A DNA stretch of 64,000 nt from Bartonella apihabitans (GTDB taxonomy: Bacteria > Pseudomonadota > Alphaproteobacteria > Rhizobiales > Rhizobiaceae), in assembly GCF_030758755.1 (NCBI RefSeq), contig NZ_CP132387.1:1674001-1738000 (forward strand), read 5' to 3'. The translations under genes were made by a program, and so were the position numbers. Shown here piece after piece: positions 39,349 to 47,595 of this stretch; position 1 is the stretch's first letter, and the number at the start of each line of letters is the position of its first letter. Under the pieces are notes generated by a model. That model saw only the letters and a program-made list of their open reading frames with translations. It was not told the DNA's origin and searched no databases.

Positions 39349-39560
39349 CGATGTCCATTTAACCCTTTGTTTTATAAGGTTTAAGTGGATATTTTTTTGT
39401 AAAAAAATGCCATTTTTCATTAAAATAACACCGGTAAATTTCGATTTTTTTTGGCGCGTCATCCACGTTTTACTTGAAAATCTAACAATATTTTCACATA
39501 AGCGCACGATCAATTTGCTTGTCCCGTAAGGCAAAAAAATATCGAACTTTCATCGTTCGG
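39349..39560 (+). repeat. Array-flanking module, copy D (first half)
   Basis: About 210 bases match the first half of copies A and C. The hairpin at 39354-39398 carries a T in the left arm opposite G, so pairing is preserved as a wobble. Similarity ends near CATCGTTCG. Confidence 0.8.
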
Positions 39561-39986
39561 GCAAGGTAGTTGCGATCTTACCAACACAGGATAAACCGGC
39601 ATGGTCGGGCTTGTTTTTACAAAGACCTCAAGCAATTTTGTGAACCGCTGTTTCGATTTTTTAAGATAGCTTTCCGTTGTTAAAACGCTGGTGAATGCGC
39701 CGTTCCGCATAATAAGCAGCCCGCTTTGATAAAGTGGGCTTAAGACAGTATGATAAACCTTAAGACAGCGAGTTAAACCGGTTTGTCACATCCGGTTTGC
39801 TGTTGTCAATTTTTAAGCGTGGCTAAAACTGAACGAGCCTGCCCCACTCGGCCAGTCTAACCCAATCGGCTCGATTAAAACGGCCTCATCAGGCCTTTTT
39901 TACAAAAGGCCTGATTGTTCAGCCAAGCTTTTAAGGCCTGCTTGTTCAGCCAAGCTTTTAAGGCCTCATCATTGAAGCGGGCATGT
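39561..39986. other. Intergenic region between array 4 and the GNAT gene
   Basis: No gene seen. It contains GGCCT-CATC-AGGCC followed by a T run (39882-39901), a probable terminator, and two tandem copies of a 25-base unit containing GTTCAGCCAAGCTTTTAAGG at about 39917-39966. Confidence 0.5.
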
Positions 39987-40586
39987 TCATGCGCATTTGC
40001 TCAACTGGCCGATCCATTTTTCGCGTTCAAGGACATAATTGTCGGCGATAACCAGACCGGAAACCAGCGAGTTTTGTTCGGATGTTCCGATATATTCAAA
40101 GCCCTGTTTTTCGATAACGCGGCGGGAAGCTTTATTGGCCGCAAAATTCGAGACATAGAGCGCATCAATATCGGTTGCGCGGAAAGCGGCATCAATCAGG
40201 CTGCCAACCGCTTCTGTTGCATAGCCCATATTCCAATAGGGTTTGCCAATCCAGTAACGCAGGCTCAGGCCTTCGCCCTCTTCGCGGTCCTTGATATGAC
40301 AGGCGCCGATAAATGCGCCATCCTCGGCTTTTGTAATGGCATAGGCGCAATAGCCCATCTCGCCCGCCACCGAACGAAGAATGTATTCTGCTGCATGTTT
40401 TCGTGTGAATGGAAAAGGCACGGATTGAAGCATGGCAGATACATTCCGGTTGTTGGCGAGATCGGCAATGGCGTCCATGTCTTCTACATTGGGTGCGCGT
40501 AAAACAAGCCTTTCAGTTACCAGAACCGGGCAATCCAAGGTTCTGGGCGGCCTCTTTCTTATTTCTTCTAATAATTCAGTGCTCAT
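39987..40586 (-). CDS. GNAT-family N-acetyltransferase (RimJ/RimL-like)
   Basis: A 199-residue protein with the GNAT core: LVTERLVLRAPNVEDMDAIA at the N-terminus, YAITKAEDGAFIGACHI, then LRYWIGKPYWNMGYATEAVG for acetyl-CoA binding and NFAANKASRRVIEKQGFEYI near the end. These are the features of Acetyltransf_3 proteins that acetylate protein N-termini or small molecules. The ATG at 40586 has a GGAGG site; a longer frame to 40631 is not needed. It follows rpmA on the same strand, a common alphaproteobacterial order in which obgE normally comes next; here CRISPR arrays follow instead. Confidence 0.9.
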   Translation of the reverse strand: MSTELLEEIRKRPPRTLDCPVLVTERLVLRAPNVEDMDAIADLANNRNVSAMLQSVPFPFTRKHAAEYILRSVAGEMGYCAYAITKAEDGAFIGACHIKDREEGEGLSLRYWIGKPYWNMGYATEAVGSLIDAAFRATDIDALYVSNFAANKASRRVIEKQGFEYIGTSEQNSLVSGLVIADNYVLEREKWIGQLSKCA

Positions 40587-40702
40587 AGTTACCTCCTGGA
40601 GCAATAGAAAAAGGGAAGGATGGTGTCCCATCTTTCCCTTTAATTTGCTTTGGAAGCTAACCGGGGTCCAATGGGACGCCGGTTTTATTTAAGAGCTCCG
40701 GC

Positions 40703-40972
40703 TTACTCTGCTGCCTCCGCCATCGGAATCACCGACACATAGGAGCGGTCATTCGCTTTGACGCAGAAAGATACTTTGCCCGCTTTAAGGGCAAATAATG
40801 TATGGTCTTTACCCATGCCGACATTTTCGCCAGGGTGCCATTGTGTGCCGCGTTGTCGGATAATGATGTTACCCGGAATAACTGCTTCACCACCAAATTT
40901 TTTAACGCCTAGGCGTTTTGATTCTGAATCGCGACCGTTACGCGAGGAACCACCAGCTTTTTTGTGTGCCAT
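40703..40972 (-). CDS. rpmA: 50S ribosomal protein L27
   Basis: An 89-residue protein with the invariant L27 start [20 protein letters not shown] and [20 protein letters not shown]. It binds near the peptidyl-transferase centre. It lies 22 bases after rplU in the same direction. Confidence 0.99.
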   Translation of the reverse strand: MAHKKAGGSSRNGRDSESKRLGVKKFGGEAVIPGNIIIRQRGTQWHPGENVGMGKDHTLFALKAGKVSFCVKANDRSYVSVIPMAEAAE

Positions 40973-40994
40973 GGTTGTTCTCCTTTAATCTCTC

Positions 40995-41480
40995 TTACTC
41001 TTCCGACTTTTTAGCGGCTGCCTTTTTCGGCGCTGCTTTTTTTTCGGTTGTTTCTATTTTGGCTTTCTTTGCAGCCGGTTTTTCAGCCTTTGGTGCTGCC
41101 TCTTTGGCGGCTACCGGTTTTGCTGCTTTTTCAGCCGGCTTTGTTGCAGCCTTGGAAGGCTTTGCACCACCTGTAAGAATTTCGGAAATGCGAATTGTGG
41201 TGAATTCCTGACGATGACCACGAATGCGCTTCGAATTCTGGCGGCGGCGCTTTTTGAAAGCAATAACTTTGCGTGCACGTGCCTGTTCAACAACCTCTGC
41301 TGTTACCAACGCATCGGCAACAACAGGAGTTCCGATTGTTGCTGTTTCACCTTCGCCAACAACGAGAACCTGATTGAACTCCACAATATCACCGGCATTG
41401 CCAGCGACTTTTTCAACTTTCACAAGTTGGCTGGGGGAAACACGGTATTGTTTACCACCCGTCTTGATGACTGCGAACAT
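40995..41480 (-). CDS. rplU: 50S ribosomal protein L21
   Basis: The first 100 residues are canonical L21 ([40 protein letters not shown]). They are followed by a Lys/Ala/Glu-rich tail of about 60 residues that is common in Hyphomicrobiales L21 but absent from E. coli. First gene of the rplU-rpmA operon. Confidence 0.99.
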   Translation of the reverse strand: MFAVIKTGGKQYRVSPSQLVKVEKVAGNAGDIVEFNQVLVVGEGETATIGTPVVADALVTAEVVEQARARKVIAFKKRRRQNSKRIRGHRQEFTTIRISEILTGGAKPSKAATKPAEKAAKPVAAKEAAPKAEKPAAKKAKIETTEKKAAPKKAAAKKSEE

Positions 41481-41996
41481 TTTTTACCCTTTCGTTCCAT
41501 CCGGATCTTGTCCAACACTTTCAAAGCGATGAGACAGCCCGTCTTTTTATCAGTCGTTAAAATTATCAGCCTTTAAAATTTGCCAGCCCTAAAAACCGAC
41601 CGGCATAATTTTAGACAAGTGCAGATACACTTTTTCACACAAATGTAGACACACTACGCCTTTGGCCGATTTATGCAGAAGTTTTCTTCACTTGTCAATC
41701 GACCAGCTTTAAAAAACCGGAAAGCTTTTTGTGAATTAACCGGAAATCATGGCGAAAAACCGGATGCATTTGACAAACAACCATTTTTTGTCGGGCAAAC
41801 AGCAACGAACCGGAAAAACTCTGTTGCTTTTTAAAAAATGCGCTTATGGCCCCGCGCAAAAATGAACAAAACAAAGTTGAAAGGGTGAGCGGAATTTTCC
41901 AAAAATTAAAAAAAGGGCTTGTGTCAAAGCCAATTGCCAGCTATTTAGCCGCTAACGCGCTCGGATATTTGTTTATCAAATAAAGTTCGCCTTTAT
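41481..41996. other. Upstream region of rplU
   Basis: About 515 bases between rplU and the divergent tRNA-Ser gene. No gene seen. It must contain the ribosomal-protein promoter on the reverse strand and the tRNA promoter on the forward strand. Confidence 0.5.
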
Positions 41997-42086
41997 GGAG
42001 AGGTGGCTGAGTGGTTGAAAGCACCGCACTCGAAATGCGGCATAGGGGCAACTCTATCGGGGGTTCAAATCCCTCCCTCTCCGCCA
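41997..42086 (+). tRNA. tRNA-Ser (anticodon CGA)
   Basis: Acceptor arms GGAGAGG (41997-42003) and CCTCTCC (42076-42082) pair, followed by discriminator G and an encoded CCA. The anticodon loop CTCGAAA carries CGA and sits on a CCGCA/TGCGG stem; a long variable arm and GGTTCAAATCC T-loop complete a class II serine tRNA of 90 nt. The array 5 boundary is only 50 bases downstream. Confidence 0.96.
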
Positions 42087-42136
42087 TGATTTTCCTTTTT
42101 TGAAACGACTTCTTTAGTTATGCGCCCGCTTGGAAT

Positions 42137-42966
42137 GGCTGCGCTTGACCGCTTTTTCTAATCTGTTACAACTGATTTTGCAATCAAAGCAATGGCAGCG
42201 GAGTTGCAGCTTGACCGCATTTTCTAATCTGTTACAATTGCCCGCCTCTCTCACTTCACACGCTTAAAGTTGCGGCTTGACCGCATTTTCTAATCTGTTA
42301 CAACCCGCCGGAGTAGTTGTGTTGGCGGTTGCGTGTTGCGGCTTGACCGCATTTTCTAATCTGTTACAACCAGACAAAGCGGAGGCAGCAGAATGACTAA
42401 GTTGCGGCTTGACCGCATTTTCTAATCTGTTACAACACGGTCGAAAAGCCGCGTTGCCGTGCCTTTGTTGCGGCTTGACCGCATTTTTTAATCTGTTACA
42501 ACTTATGGAATGCCATTGATGCCCCTGCCTTTAGTTGCGGCTTGACCGCATTTTCTAATCTGTTACAACCTTTGGTGATGCCAGTGTGGCTCGTTCATTG
42601 TTGCGGCTTGACCGCATTTTCTAATCTGTTACAACCACCTCGTCAGGCCGTCCAACATTTAACCGGTTGCGGCTTGACCGCATTTTCTAATCTGTTACAA
42701 CGTTCACAACGTTGGGAAGACCCGAAGACTTGTTGCGGCTTGACCGCATTTTCTAATCTGTTACAACTCTGTCATTAATAGCTTTATCACTATTCTTGTT
42801 GCGGCTTGACCGCATTTTCTAATCTGTTACAACAAACAGTACGCATGACCGTCGCTATATCGTGGTTGCGGCTTGACCGCATTTTCTAATCTGTTACAAC
42901 ACCGCGAAAGCCCAGCCGCCTGGGCCGTCAGTTGCGGCTTGACCGCATTTTCTAATCTGTTATCAG
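42137..42966 (+). CRISPR. CRISPR array 5 (13 repeats, 12 spacers)
   Basis: Same repeat; spacers 30-31 bp. Repeat 1 is degenerate at its first several bases, repeat 2 ends TACAAT, and the last repeat is damaged at its 3' end (GTTATCAG instead of GTTACAAC). Unlike arrays 1-4 it has neither the upstream TTTTACCAACGTTCTA boundary nor the downstream hairpin module, so it may no longer acquire spacers. Confidence 0.97.
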
Positions 42967-43221
42967 CTCAATCCAAAATCATCCTGTCAGGCAACCACTA
43001 GTCGCGCATTGACAACGCGTCAGATGGTATTTAGCGACGCGTGTTTTTCGTGCCTTTGGAAATCCGAGTCCCAAAAGAAAACGTTGGACATACTTTGCCA
43101 AACAACAACATGCGGCGATTTTGGAAAGTAAAAAGGGCACGACTATTTGTAAAGGCATTCGCGTCAAGTCGGAGTTTGCCCAACCCGCAGGCTGTGAAGC
43201 GAACACATGAAGAGAGTAAGT
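42967..43221. other. Spacer between array 5 and the WYL-like gene
   Basis: No leader-like module, no cas1/cas2 remnant and no convincing gene. Short overlapping frames on both strands look spurious. Confidence 0.5.
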
Positions 43222-43674
43222 TCAGTATCGCTCCCACAAATAGCGTCCAAGGTTAGCAATTTCCTGATTATTTTGCATGTCGCGTGCCGACAGAATGCGA
43301 TCGTTGCGAAAGCTGCGCATGGCATTGCGGACAGTGCAAAAAGCATCAATATAGATTGTTGCTTTGCCGGCTATCCGATAGATATTCAGAGGCTCTATTA
43401 CACGCTCGGTTATCACGCCGTCCCTGTCAACATATTCAATCATAAACTGAATATTATCGGTGATGCGATGGTTCGTTGCCTCGCCCGGTGTGACAAATTC
43501 TAGATTGTCAGGACGGATGGAAGTATCAAGTAGATTAGTCTGATAATTCTGCCGTGGTTCGGGATTGATGCGGTGCTTGGTGCGCCGTCTTATCACGTGC
43601 CCAAGCTTTCCTATTGCAGCGAAGCAGCACAGTATAAAGCCAACCAGAAGCCATATGCTCACTATTACATCCAT
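43222..43674 (-). CDS. Membrane-anchored WYL-domain-like protein
   Basis: A 150-residue protein. The N-terminus (VSIWLLVGFILCCFAAIGKL, residues about 4-23) is a single membrane helix followed by a basic patch (RRRTKHR). The C-terminal 75 residues follow the WYL pattern: FMIEYVDRDGVITERVIEPL, then IYRIAGKATIYIDAFCTVR and AMRSFRNDRIL. WYL domains sense ligands (often nucleotides or nucleic acids) and recur as regulators in CRISPR and other defence loci. There is no helix-turn-helix. AGGGGGAGG precedes the start. It is on the cas9 strand, 130 bases downstream of cas9. The link to CRISPR function is inference. Confidence 0.65.
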   Translation of the reverse strand: MDVIVSIWLLVGFILCCFAAIGKLGHVIRRRTKHRINPEPRQNYQTNLLDTSIRPDNLEFVTPGEATNHRITDNIQFMIEYVDRDGVITERVIEPLNIYRIAGKATIYIDAFCTVRNAMRSFRNDRILSARDMQNNQEIANLGRYLWERY

Positions 43675-43804
43675 TTTGTTCCTCCCCCTGCAATGCTACA
43701 CCGTTTAAACATTTACACACAGCCCCATTGCGCTTTAATGGCGCCAATGAACTTTTAAAAGGAATATGCCAAAAATGGTATATTCCGGTTCATGACCAGC
43801 GCTC

Positions 43805-46800
43805 CTATGATCTTGCCTGTTTGGACTCTCTGTCCTGCGCACCGGGGTCGAAAACGCGCCCCATCTCATCCACACGAATTTGCCGGAATTGCATTTTTTT
43901 CAAACCCGTTGCTGTTTTAACAGTCAATTTAAAGGGGTCGTTTTTGTTGGAATCCCTCGCCGATACATCCGCTTCATTATGGGGAGCAAAAAATATTTGA
44001 CCGTTTTGACCGAATTTGACAATGCGGGCAATCACATACCCTTTTTCCGGATCATTATAAGCGACCATATCATTTTGTTGCAGGCTCAACACTTTGCGCG
44101 CTGTTGGGTTATCTTTATGAAATTGCGAACTCCATTTTGGTTGGTGCGCGTCAAACATTGAAACAACTTCGCTATTCCATTTGCCATCCAAGGTTTCCCA
44201 AACATCATAGCGATAGTTTGAATTTCCCATATAGCCTTTATAGGGTTCACCATTTTTGTCTTTTATTTCAATGACATTACGAGGCAGGAGCACCCTGACA
44301 TGGCGAATACCTTTATAAAGCTGATGGTCACGAGCAAAACGGAGCAAAGCTTCCTGATATTCCTTTTTGTCCAAACCTTGCGTTGCACTATAAAGCTCGG
44401 CTTGTAAATTCGGGTCACGAATTGTTGGAATATCTTTACTTTCGAGCGACAAGAAATTCTCTCTCGTGACAACAACTTTATTGCCCTTTTCATCCGTTTC
44501 ACCGGTTAGACCGTAGGCTGTTTCATTGTGCAACTGTCCGGCGGTTTTACCCTTGCCTTGAGCGTAACCGGCACGGCTTATTGTGCCATGATCCTGCTTA
44601 TGGCTGACAATGATTTTATCGACAACGTCTTTCGCGTCGTTCCTGAAATTCTCCCACGGCAAAATTTCGGAAACTGCCTTTTTGACAAAATTCTCGAAAT
44701 CATCGCCCTCGAACCTTCCGGCAGCCGTTGCAATCCGTTTCAAAAGCGAGCGCGTTGTGACGCCGATCACCATGGCATCAATGGCATGATGGCGGTGATC
44801 CTTACGGTTTTTGGGATGATTTGCGCTTTCATCACCTTCAGCCGCTAGCAGAGAATTCAACCCCCAATTGCGGCGAAGCAATTCTGTTAATTTGCCAGGA
44901 ATTGCCCATACATGTTGAACTTTTTTGAACTCGCCATCCGCGTTCGCCTCTTCCCCCGGATAAAGGCTATCAAAATATTCGCGGGCAAGCTTTGCCAGAT
45001 ATTGGGTATCCGTCAATTGACGGGCAAGAAAGTCCCGATTTTCTTCGGCTTTTTTCATTGCACCGCGTGTAAAACGCCATTGCTTGTTTTTTGGCAATTT
45101 TTTAGCCCGCTCGATAAGTTCGTCATAACGGCCTTGCCATTCTGACACTTCATCCGGTGCGCGATTGCGTTTCACTCTGTTTTCTTCGCGCAAACAGAGA
45201 ATTTTATTGGCGTTACTATCATCAAGGGTGCGTGAAAAAGGCAATATATGATCGATTTCCACTTCGCCGGAAAACAGCATCGGCTCGGTTATCCGTGTTC
45301 CTGAATAGATGGACTTTCTATCGTTCGGGTCATCTCCGAGTTCTTCCCAAAGTTTCAGCAATTGACGGTTATAACCATTGTCTCTTTTGCCGATTTCCCC
45401 AAGTTTTTCGGAACGTCTTTTGGCCGCATCAGTGTTATCTTTATTGGTTTTATTAATTTCCCGTTTTTGCTCTTGCGACAAGGGCAGATCGCGCGCAAGC
45501 TCGACCACAATTTGCTGCGGCTTGCCATAAGCCTTGATGAGCCTGTTGGTGAGGCGACGAACCTGATTGAGCCCGATATGAACGGTCGGATTGGTGAGTT
45601 TACCCTTATAAATGTCATAAATATCATTCTTGTCGCCGGTTCCCGGAACGATGTGGCGTTCCAGAACCTCCTGATAGCGTGGCAATTCGTCCAACCCCTT
45701 CCAATTGCGATTTGCCAATGAATGATCGAAACCGCAACGATGGGCCGCTTCGGCTTCGCTAATTACGTCCTTCTTCAATTGTTCCAGAATTCTGGATGTT
45801 GCTGTAATCCCGAAACGCCCATAACCGTCAGGCAGATTGGCATTGATGATTTCAGCCCGCTGTTCATCCGACAATTTCGGGAATTTGTTCTTCAACCATT
45901 CTTCGAGTTTATCGGGATTTTCTTCATTCTCCAGTTGGTCAATAATTTCGCGCTGTTGCTCTGTTGAAAATTTTCCCCAATCGGCGCTGAAAAGTTCCGG
46001 CTTTGAAAAGACCGAATAGACTTCATCGCCCGTTAGCTGCTTGCGATTTTCGGTTTCTTTATTGAAGCGCCCGCCAGCCGGAATTTTTAACGCTTTGCGA
46101 AGTGCCGCAAATGTTTTTGTTTTTGACGGGCGCATCAATGTGATGAGCGTATCGCGCTCTTCCATGGTCAATTTGCGTTGTGACAAATCGGGAAGGATAA
46201 TCGCCAATTCATTGATTTCTTTATAGAGCCGCAATTGCTGAAAAAGCGGATCGGCTTTGGGAAGTCTCAATTCGCCTTCAACCAAGGTGCAGAAGCCCAC
46301 TTTCTGTTCTTTAAGCGGGCGCTGGAAGAACATGACATGGAACAGTTCTTCTTCCCGCGCTTTTGTTAAAACATCGGGATAATATTCTGCCTGTGCTTGC
46401 CAGATTTTGCGGAACTCGTCTTCAAGCATGGAGCGTTCGGGATAAAAAGCATAAGCCTTATCTGTCAACGCTTCGGAATTGGCGCGAAGGCGCACGACAT
46501 GCCCCTCTTCACGCCGTTTGGCAAGATAAGCGCCCAAAGTCGGCGCGTGGCTTTGGTGCATCAAGCCTGACAATTCTTCAATACCGACAGCGATTTTGCT
46601 TTTTTCATTGCTTTTACGATCGGCTTTACGGTTGGATTTGAAGCCGCGCCTTTGCCCGATGTGGAAAAGCGCGCGCGCCACATAGGCCAAGGGTAATTTT
46701 TCTTCAAGTGCCCGTGCTCTTAACGAATAGGGGTCGGTCTTTTTGTCTGTAGAACCGGATGGTTTGTCATTCGTTTCAAGGAGTATTTTATCACGCTCGG

Positions 46801-47083
46801 CTTTATCTTCAGGCAAAAGGCCATAGCCTATCAATTTATCCAATGTTCTTTTTCTGCGACGGAGATAACGGTCGCGCATGCGGGAAGCCGAACGAACGGT
46901 ACGCCGCCTAACCGCTAACGGGTCGCCACTTTGCGGATCCCGACCATCACTAAAAATACGTGCACCGGCATTCAGAATACTTACCGCTTCCTGCTTGTCA
47001 TTTAATTGAAAAACCGCCCAGCCGATGGAATTGGTGCCAATATCGAAAGAAAAACGAACGTTGGAATAATTTTTTGCAGTCAT
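43805..47083 (-). CDS. cas9: Type II-C CRISPR-associated endonuclease Cas9
   Basis: A 1,092-residue Cas9, compact as in subtype II-C. RuvC-I is RFSFDIGTNSIGWAVF (D14); an Arg-rich bridge helix follows (RRRTVRSASRMRDRYLRRRK); RuvC-II is IVVELARDLP (E528); HNH is EVEIDHILPFSRTLDDSNAN with H612; RuvC-III is HHAIDAMVIGV (H766, D769). All catalytic residues are present, so the enzyme should cut both strands under crRNA-tracrRNA guidance. The ATG at 47083 follows GAGGGGAG; the GTG five codons earlier lies inside that site and is not the start. No cas1, cas2 or cas4 is adjacent. The tracrRNA gene is divergent, 107 bases upstream. Confidence 0.97.
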   Translation of the reverse strand: MTAKNYSNVRFSFDIGTNSIGWAVFQLNDKQEAVSILNAGARIFSDGRDPQSGDPLAVRRRTVRSASRMRDRYLRRRKRTLDKLIGYGLLPEDKAERDKILLETNDKPSGSTDKKTDPYSLRARALEEKLPLAYVARALFHIGQRRGFKSNRKADRKSNEKSKIAVGIEELSGLMHQSHAPTLGAYLAKRREEGHVVRLRANSEALTDKAYAFYPERSMLEDEFRKIWQAQAEYYPDVLTKAREEELFHVMFFQRPLKEQKVGFCTLVEGELRLPKADPLFQQLRLYKEINELAIILPDLSQRKLTMEERDTLITLMRPSKTKTFAALRKALKIPAGGRFNKETENRKQLTGDEVYSVFSKPELFSADWGKFSTEQQREIIDQLENEENPDKLEEWLKNKFPKLSDEQRAEIINANLPDGYGRFGITATSRILEQLKKDVISEAEAAHRCGFDHSLANRNWKGLDELPRYQEVLERHIVPGTGDKNDIYDIYKGKLTNPTVHIGLNQVRRLTNRLIKAYGKPQQIVVELARDLPLSQEQKREINKTNKDNTDAAKRRSEKLGEIGKRDNGYNRQLLKLWEELGDDPNDRKSIYSGTRITEPMLFSGEVEIDHILPFSRTLDDSNANKILCLREENRVKRNRAPDEVSEWQGRYDELIERAKKLPKNKQWRFTRGAMKKAEENRDFLARQLTDTQYLAKLAREYFDSLYPGEEANADGEFKKVQHVWAIPGKLTELLRRNWGLNSLLAAEGDESANHPKNRKDHRHHAIDAMVIGVTTRSLLKRIATAAGRFEGDDFENFVKKAVSEILPWENFRNDAKDVVDKIIVSHKQDHGTISRAGYAQGKGKTAGQLHNETAYGLTGETDEKGNKVVVTRENFLSLESKDIPTIRDPNLQAELYSATQGLDKKEYQEALLRFARDHQLYKGIRHVRVLLPRNVIEIKDKNGEPYKGYMGNSNYRYDVWETLDGKWNSEVVSMFDAHQPKWSSQFHKDNPTARKVLSLQQNDMVAYNDPEKGYVIARIVKFGQNGQIFFAPHNEADVSARDSNKNDPFKLTVKTATGLKKMQFRQIRVDEMGRVFDPGAQDRESKQARS

Positions 47084-47154
47084 AACCGCTCCCCTCACGC
47101 AAAATCGTTGGAAAATTTAAACAAGAGGAAAAAATAAGCAAGAATAAAAAACCG

Positions 47155-47185
47155 TTGACAGAATGGTATTTTTATATAGTTTAAT
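47155..47185 (+). promoter_or_regulatory. Probable tracrRNA promoter
   Basis: TTGACA at 47155-47160 is followed by the AT-rich TATATAGTTTAAT; TTTAAT at 47180-47185 gives a 19-base spacing. Transcription would begin just before the anti-repeat. Confidence 0.55.
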
Positions 47186-47268
47186 GTTTACAGATTAGAA
47201 AATGCGGTCTGGCTGTTAACAAGCTAGATATGCACCAAATAAGACAGCTCCTTCGGGGGCTGTTTTTT
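47186..47268 (+). ncRNA. tracrRNA
   Basis: The anti-repeat ACAGATTAGAAAATGCGGTC (47190-47209) is an exact complement of repeat positions 11-30, and GGCTGTTAAC after it pairs with the first repeat bases with one bulge and G-U pairs. A terminator hairpin ACAGCTCC-TTCG-GGGGCTGT with a T run ends at 47268. About 80 nt, divergent from cas9. This fixes crRNA orientation: spacer followed by the 5' part of the repeat, plus strand. Confidence 0.93.
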
Positions 47269-47595
47269 ATTGTACTTTCATTTATTTTTCGCACATTTTT
47301 TCTCGCACGGGTTTGGTGCTTATTGACGTATTATTTATTTAGCGGACTTGTCATCATTACGGCCACTTTGTGCATGATGGAAAAGAAAACAGAACGCGAT
47401 CTTTTAAAGGCGGAATAGCTTTTGCCAAAAAACAGCGGCGGGAAATGTTTTGCTTTTTTTGCATTCTTTCCTGTCAAAAAAGCGCGTAATGACTATCTGT
47501 GAAAAAAAGCGCGTAATGACTATTTGTGAAATTGACGACATTCTTTTGAATAAATCGACAATTTTCTAAAGCCGGAGCTGGCAGGCGATCACACA
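47269..47595. other. Intergenic region after the tracrRNA
   Basis: Contains the end of a short hydrophobic frame (47230-47418) that begins inside the tracrRNA and is doubtful, and two tandem copies of a 27-base unit (GCGCGTAATGACTAT, then C or T, TGTGAAA) near 47476-47532. No convincing gene. Confidence 0.45.

Noticed and set aside
42967..43221. Possible remnant of cas1 or cas2 between array 5 and the WYL-like gene
   Set aside because: No frame on either strand shows Cas1 or Cas2 motifs; the short frames there overlap each other and look random.
42000..43800. Integrated prophage or island at tRNA-Ser
   Set aside because: No integrase, no repeated tRNA 3' end and no phage genes are visible; only the CRISPR array follows the tRNA.
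47230..47418. 62-residue hydrophobic frame downstream of the tracrRNA
   Set aside because: It begins inside the tracrRNA and runs through its terminator, lacks a ribosome binding site, and has no family resemblance; a later non-ATG start cannot be excluded but is unsupported.
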